Assembly: GCA_947167555.1 (NCBI GenBank)
Contig: CAMVIO010000133.1
Span: 1-5,928, forward strand
Length of the DNA: 5,928 nucleotides
Direction: 5' to 3'
Origin: an uncultured Selenomonadales bacterium
Lineage (GTDB): Bacteria; Bacillota; Negativicutes; Selenomonadales; Selenomonadaceae
Shown here: one piece after another, positions 5,165 through 5,928 of the stretch
How positions within the stretch are numbered: the first letter of the stretch is position 1
How the letters are laid out: every line of letters begins with the position of its first letter
Translations under genes and position numbers: made by a program
Notes under the pieces: generated by a model
What the model was told of the DNA's origin: nothing
Databases searched by the model: none
The model's input: the letters and a program-made list of their open reading frames with translations, nothing else

Positions 5165-5197
5165 AAAAACGACAGACGTAAAACGCCTGTCGTTTTT
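5165..5197 (-). terminator. Terminator of ubiX, bidirectional
   Basis: AAAAACGACAG (5165-5175) pairs perfectly with CTGTCGTTTTT (5187-5197). A further 3-bp CGT/ACG stem sits inside after one mismatch. It lies 14 bases past the ubiX stop on the minus strand. Both strands end in a run of five T, so it can also stop transcripts coming from the left. Confidence 0.88.
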
Positions 5198-5211
5198 GTT
5201 GCTCCGCCGTT

Positions 5212-5772
5212 TTATTTGCACCCGTTCCAGCGCATGCCGCCCTCATAGAGAATCCCGAACTGCGCCAACACCTTGCTGACGATATGGGCGATTTGCTTTT
5301 CCACCGTATCCGCGTCGCCGTAAAAGGTCAACATTGGCGGCATGATCGCGCATCCGACCTCGGCCGCCGCCTTCATGTTGCGAAGATGCACGAGGGAAAG
5401 CGGCGTCTCCCGAGGCACGAGCACGACCTTCCGCCCTTCCTTCAGGCAGACGTCCGCCGCCCGAAGCAAAAGATTATCCGCATAGCCGGACACAATCCCC
5501 GCCAAAGTTTTCATGCTGCAAGGCATCACGATCATGCCATCGGTAGAAAAAGACCCGCTGGCAATACGCGCCGCCATATCCTGCGGGTCATAAGAGGCGT
5601 CCGCCAAAGCCGTCAAATCCGAAAGCCCCAGCGAAGTCTCGCAGGAAAGCGTCTTCGCCGCCGCCCCGGTCACGACAAGATGCATCTCCACGTCCGCCGC
5701 CCGAAGCGCTTTCAAAAGCTCAAGTCCAAGAACGGCGCCGCTGGCGCCGGAAATGCCGATGATGATACGCAT
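5212..5772 (-). CDS. ubiX: Flavin prenyltransferase UbiX
   Basis: UbiX joins a dimethylallyl group to reduced FMN to make prenylated FMN, the cofactor of UbiD-type decarboxylases. The protein has 186 residues, the normal family length. The N-terminal flavin-binding loop is GISGASG (6-12) after the first strand MRIII. PCSMKTLAGI (84-93) is the conserved active-site segment. ADNLLLRAADVCLKEGRK (98-115) and VLVPRETPL (117-125) contain the conserved Lys, Arg and Glu positions, and PPMLTFY (145-151) ends with the Tyr expected near the active site. The Met start at 5770-5772 fits the family. The ribosome binding site is modest: GGAAAGG (plus-strand 5783-5789) lies 10 bases upstream. The gene converges on yqeY and has its own terminator. 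No ubiD is seen in the window, so the decarboxylase partner (quinone pathway, phenolic acid or another UbiD) is unknown. The paralogous Pad1/BsdB-type enzymes are the same family. Confidence 0.93.
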   Translation of the reverse strand: MRIIIGISGASGAVLGLELLKALRAADVEMHLVVTGAAAKTLSCETSLGLSDLTALADASYDPQDMAARIASGSFSTDGMIVMPCSMKTLAGIVSGYADNLLLRAADVCLKEGRKVVLVPRETPLSLVHLRNMKAAAEVGCAIMPPMLTFYGDADTVEKQIAHIVSKVLAQFGILYEGGMRWNGCK

Positions 5773-5928
5773 ACTATACTTACCTTTCCCGTCGGTGCTT
5801 ATTTCTATTCAGAATCGTGCCTCCCGCTAACTGCTTGATTCCGTCCAAGTTTAGCATAAATAATTTTTCTTTTTTAATGCTGCCACGTTCTCGCTTTGCA
5901 TATCTGTGTCAAAATTGCCGCTCTGTCT
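5773..5928 (-). other. Upstream region of ubiX, no firm promoter found
   Basis: These 156 bases hold no gene I can support. An AT-rich stretch at 5850-5877 is the likeliest promoter area for ubiX; on the minus strand it includes TATGCT-like and TAAACT-like hexamers with poor -35 partners. A TTGACA occurs on the minus strand near 5905-5912 but has no good -10 at 16-18 bases. A weak inverted repeat, AGCAT/ATGCT (5853-5857 with 5877-5881), spans the AT-rich stretch and has no T-run. Confidence 0.3.

Noticed and set aside
5031..5246. Minus-strand frame of 71 residues across the yqeY-ubiX gap
   Set aside because: It runs through two terminator hairpins and into the end of ubiX, and its Cys/Lys-rich composition fits no family.
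5284..5838. Plus-strand frame of 184 residues over ubiX
   Set aside because: It is the antisense shadow of a certain gene, rich in Arg and His, with no motif.
1..5928. Search for tRNA, rRNA, CRISPR repeats and insertion sequences
   Set aside because: No cloverleaf, rRNA stretch, regularly spaced repeats or transposase frame was seen.

Overview
The window looks like a piece of a GC-rich genome from the Bacillota (Firmicutes). The Shine-Dalgarno sites are strong (GGAGG, AAGGAGGG), the promoters are of sigma-A type (one is TTGACA-18-TATAAT), and the terminators are hairpins followed by T-runs. The gene order prmA-rsmE-mtaB, then rpsU-yqeY, is also seen in Bacillus (yqeT-yqeU-yqeV ... rpsU-yqeY). 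The high GC content and the hit gene placed before rpsU make a Negativicutes member (Selenomonas-like) my best guess, but this is an inference and not shown by the sequence.

Layout, left to right. Positions 2-448 hold the 3' end of an unrecognised gene, closed by an intrinsic terminator (476-513). Positions 535-662 hold a dense non-coding element of four consecutive hairpins. A promoter at its right edge reads into a tight three-gene run: prmA (ribosomal protein L11 methyltransferase), rsmE (16S rRNA m3U1498 methyltransferase) and mtaB (tRNA methylthiotransferase). prmA and rsmE overlap by 4 bases (GTGA); rsmE and mtaB are 5 bases apart. After an AT-rich gap of 145 bases comes hit (HIT-family nucleotide hydrolase). 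A consensus promoter 6 bases past its stop drives rpsU (ribosomal protein S21) and yqeY (GatB/YqeY-domain protein). A strong 13-bp terminator (4966-5000) ends this unit.

The 211-base gap between yqeY and the convergent ubiX gene is not empty. It holds a promoter-like pair, a 23-bp interrupted hairpin with its own T-run (5077-5143), and a bidirectional terminator (5165-5197). Together these look like a small independent RNA gene of about 85 nt. ubiX (flavin prenyltransferase) lies on the minus strand at 5212-5772, followed by about 155 bases of upstream DNA with no firm signal.

Most genes serve the translation apparatus: L11 methylation, 16S rRNA methylation, tRNA A37 thiomethylation and a small-subunit protein. 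ubiX is functionally separate. The coding content is ordinary and conserved. The parts worth a second look are non-coding: the four-hairpin element before prmA, the rpsU leader with a hairpin that can cover the ribosome binding site, and the candidate small RNA between yqeY and ubiX.
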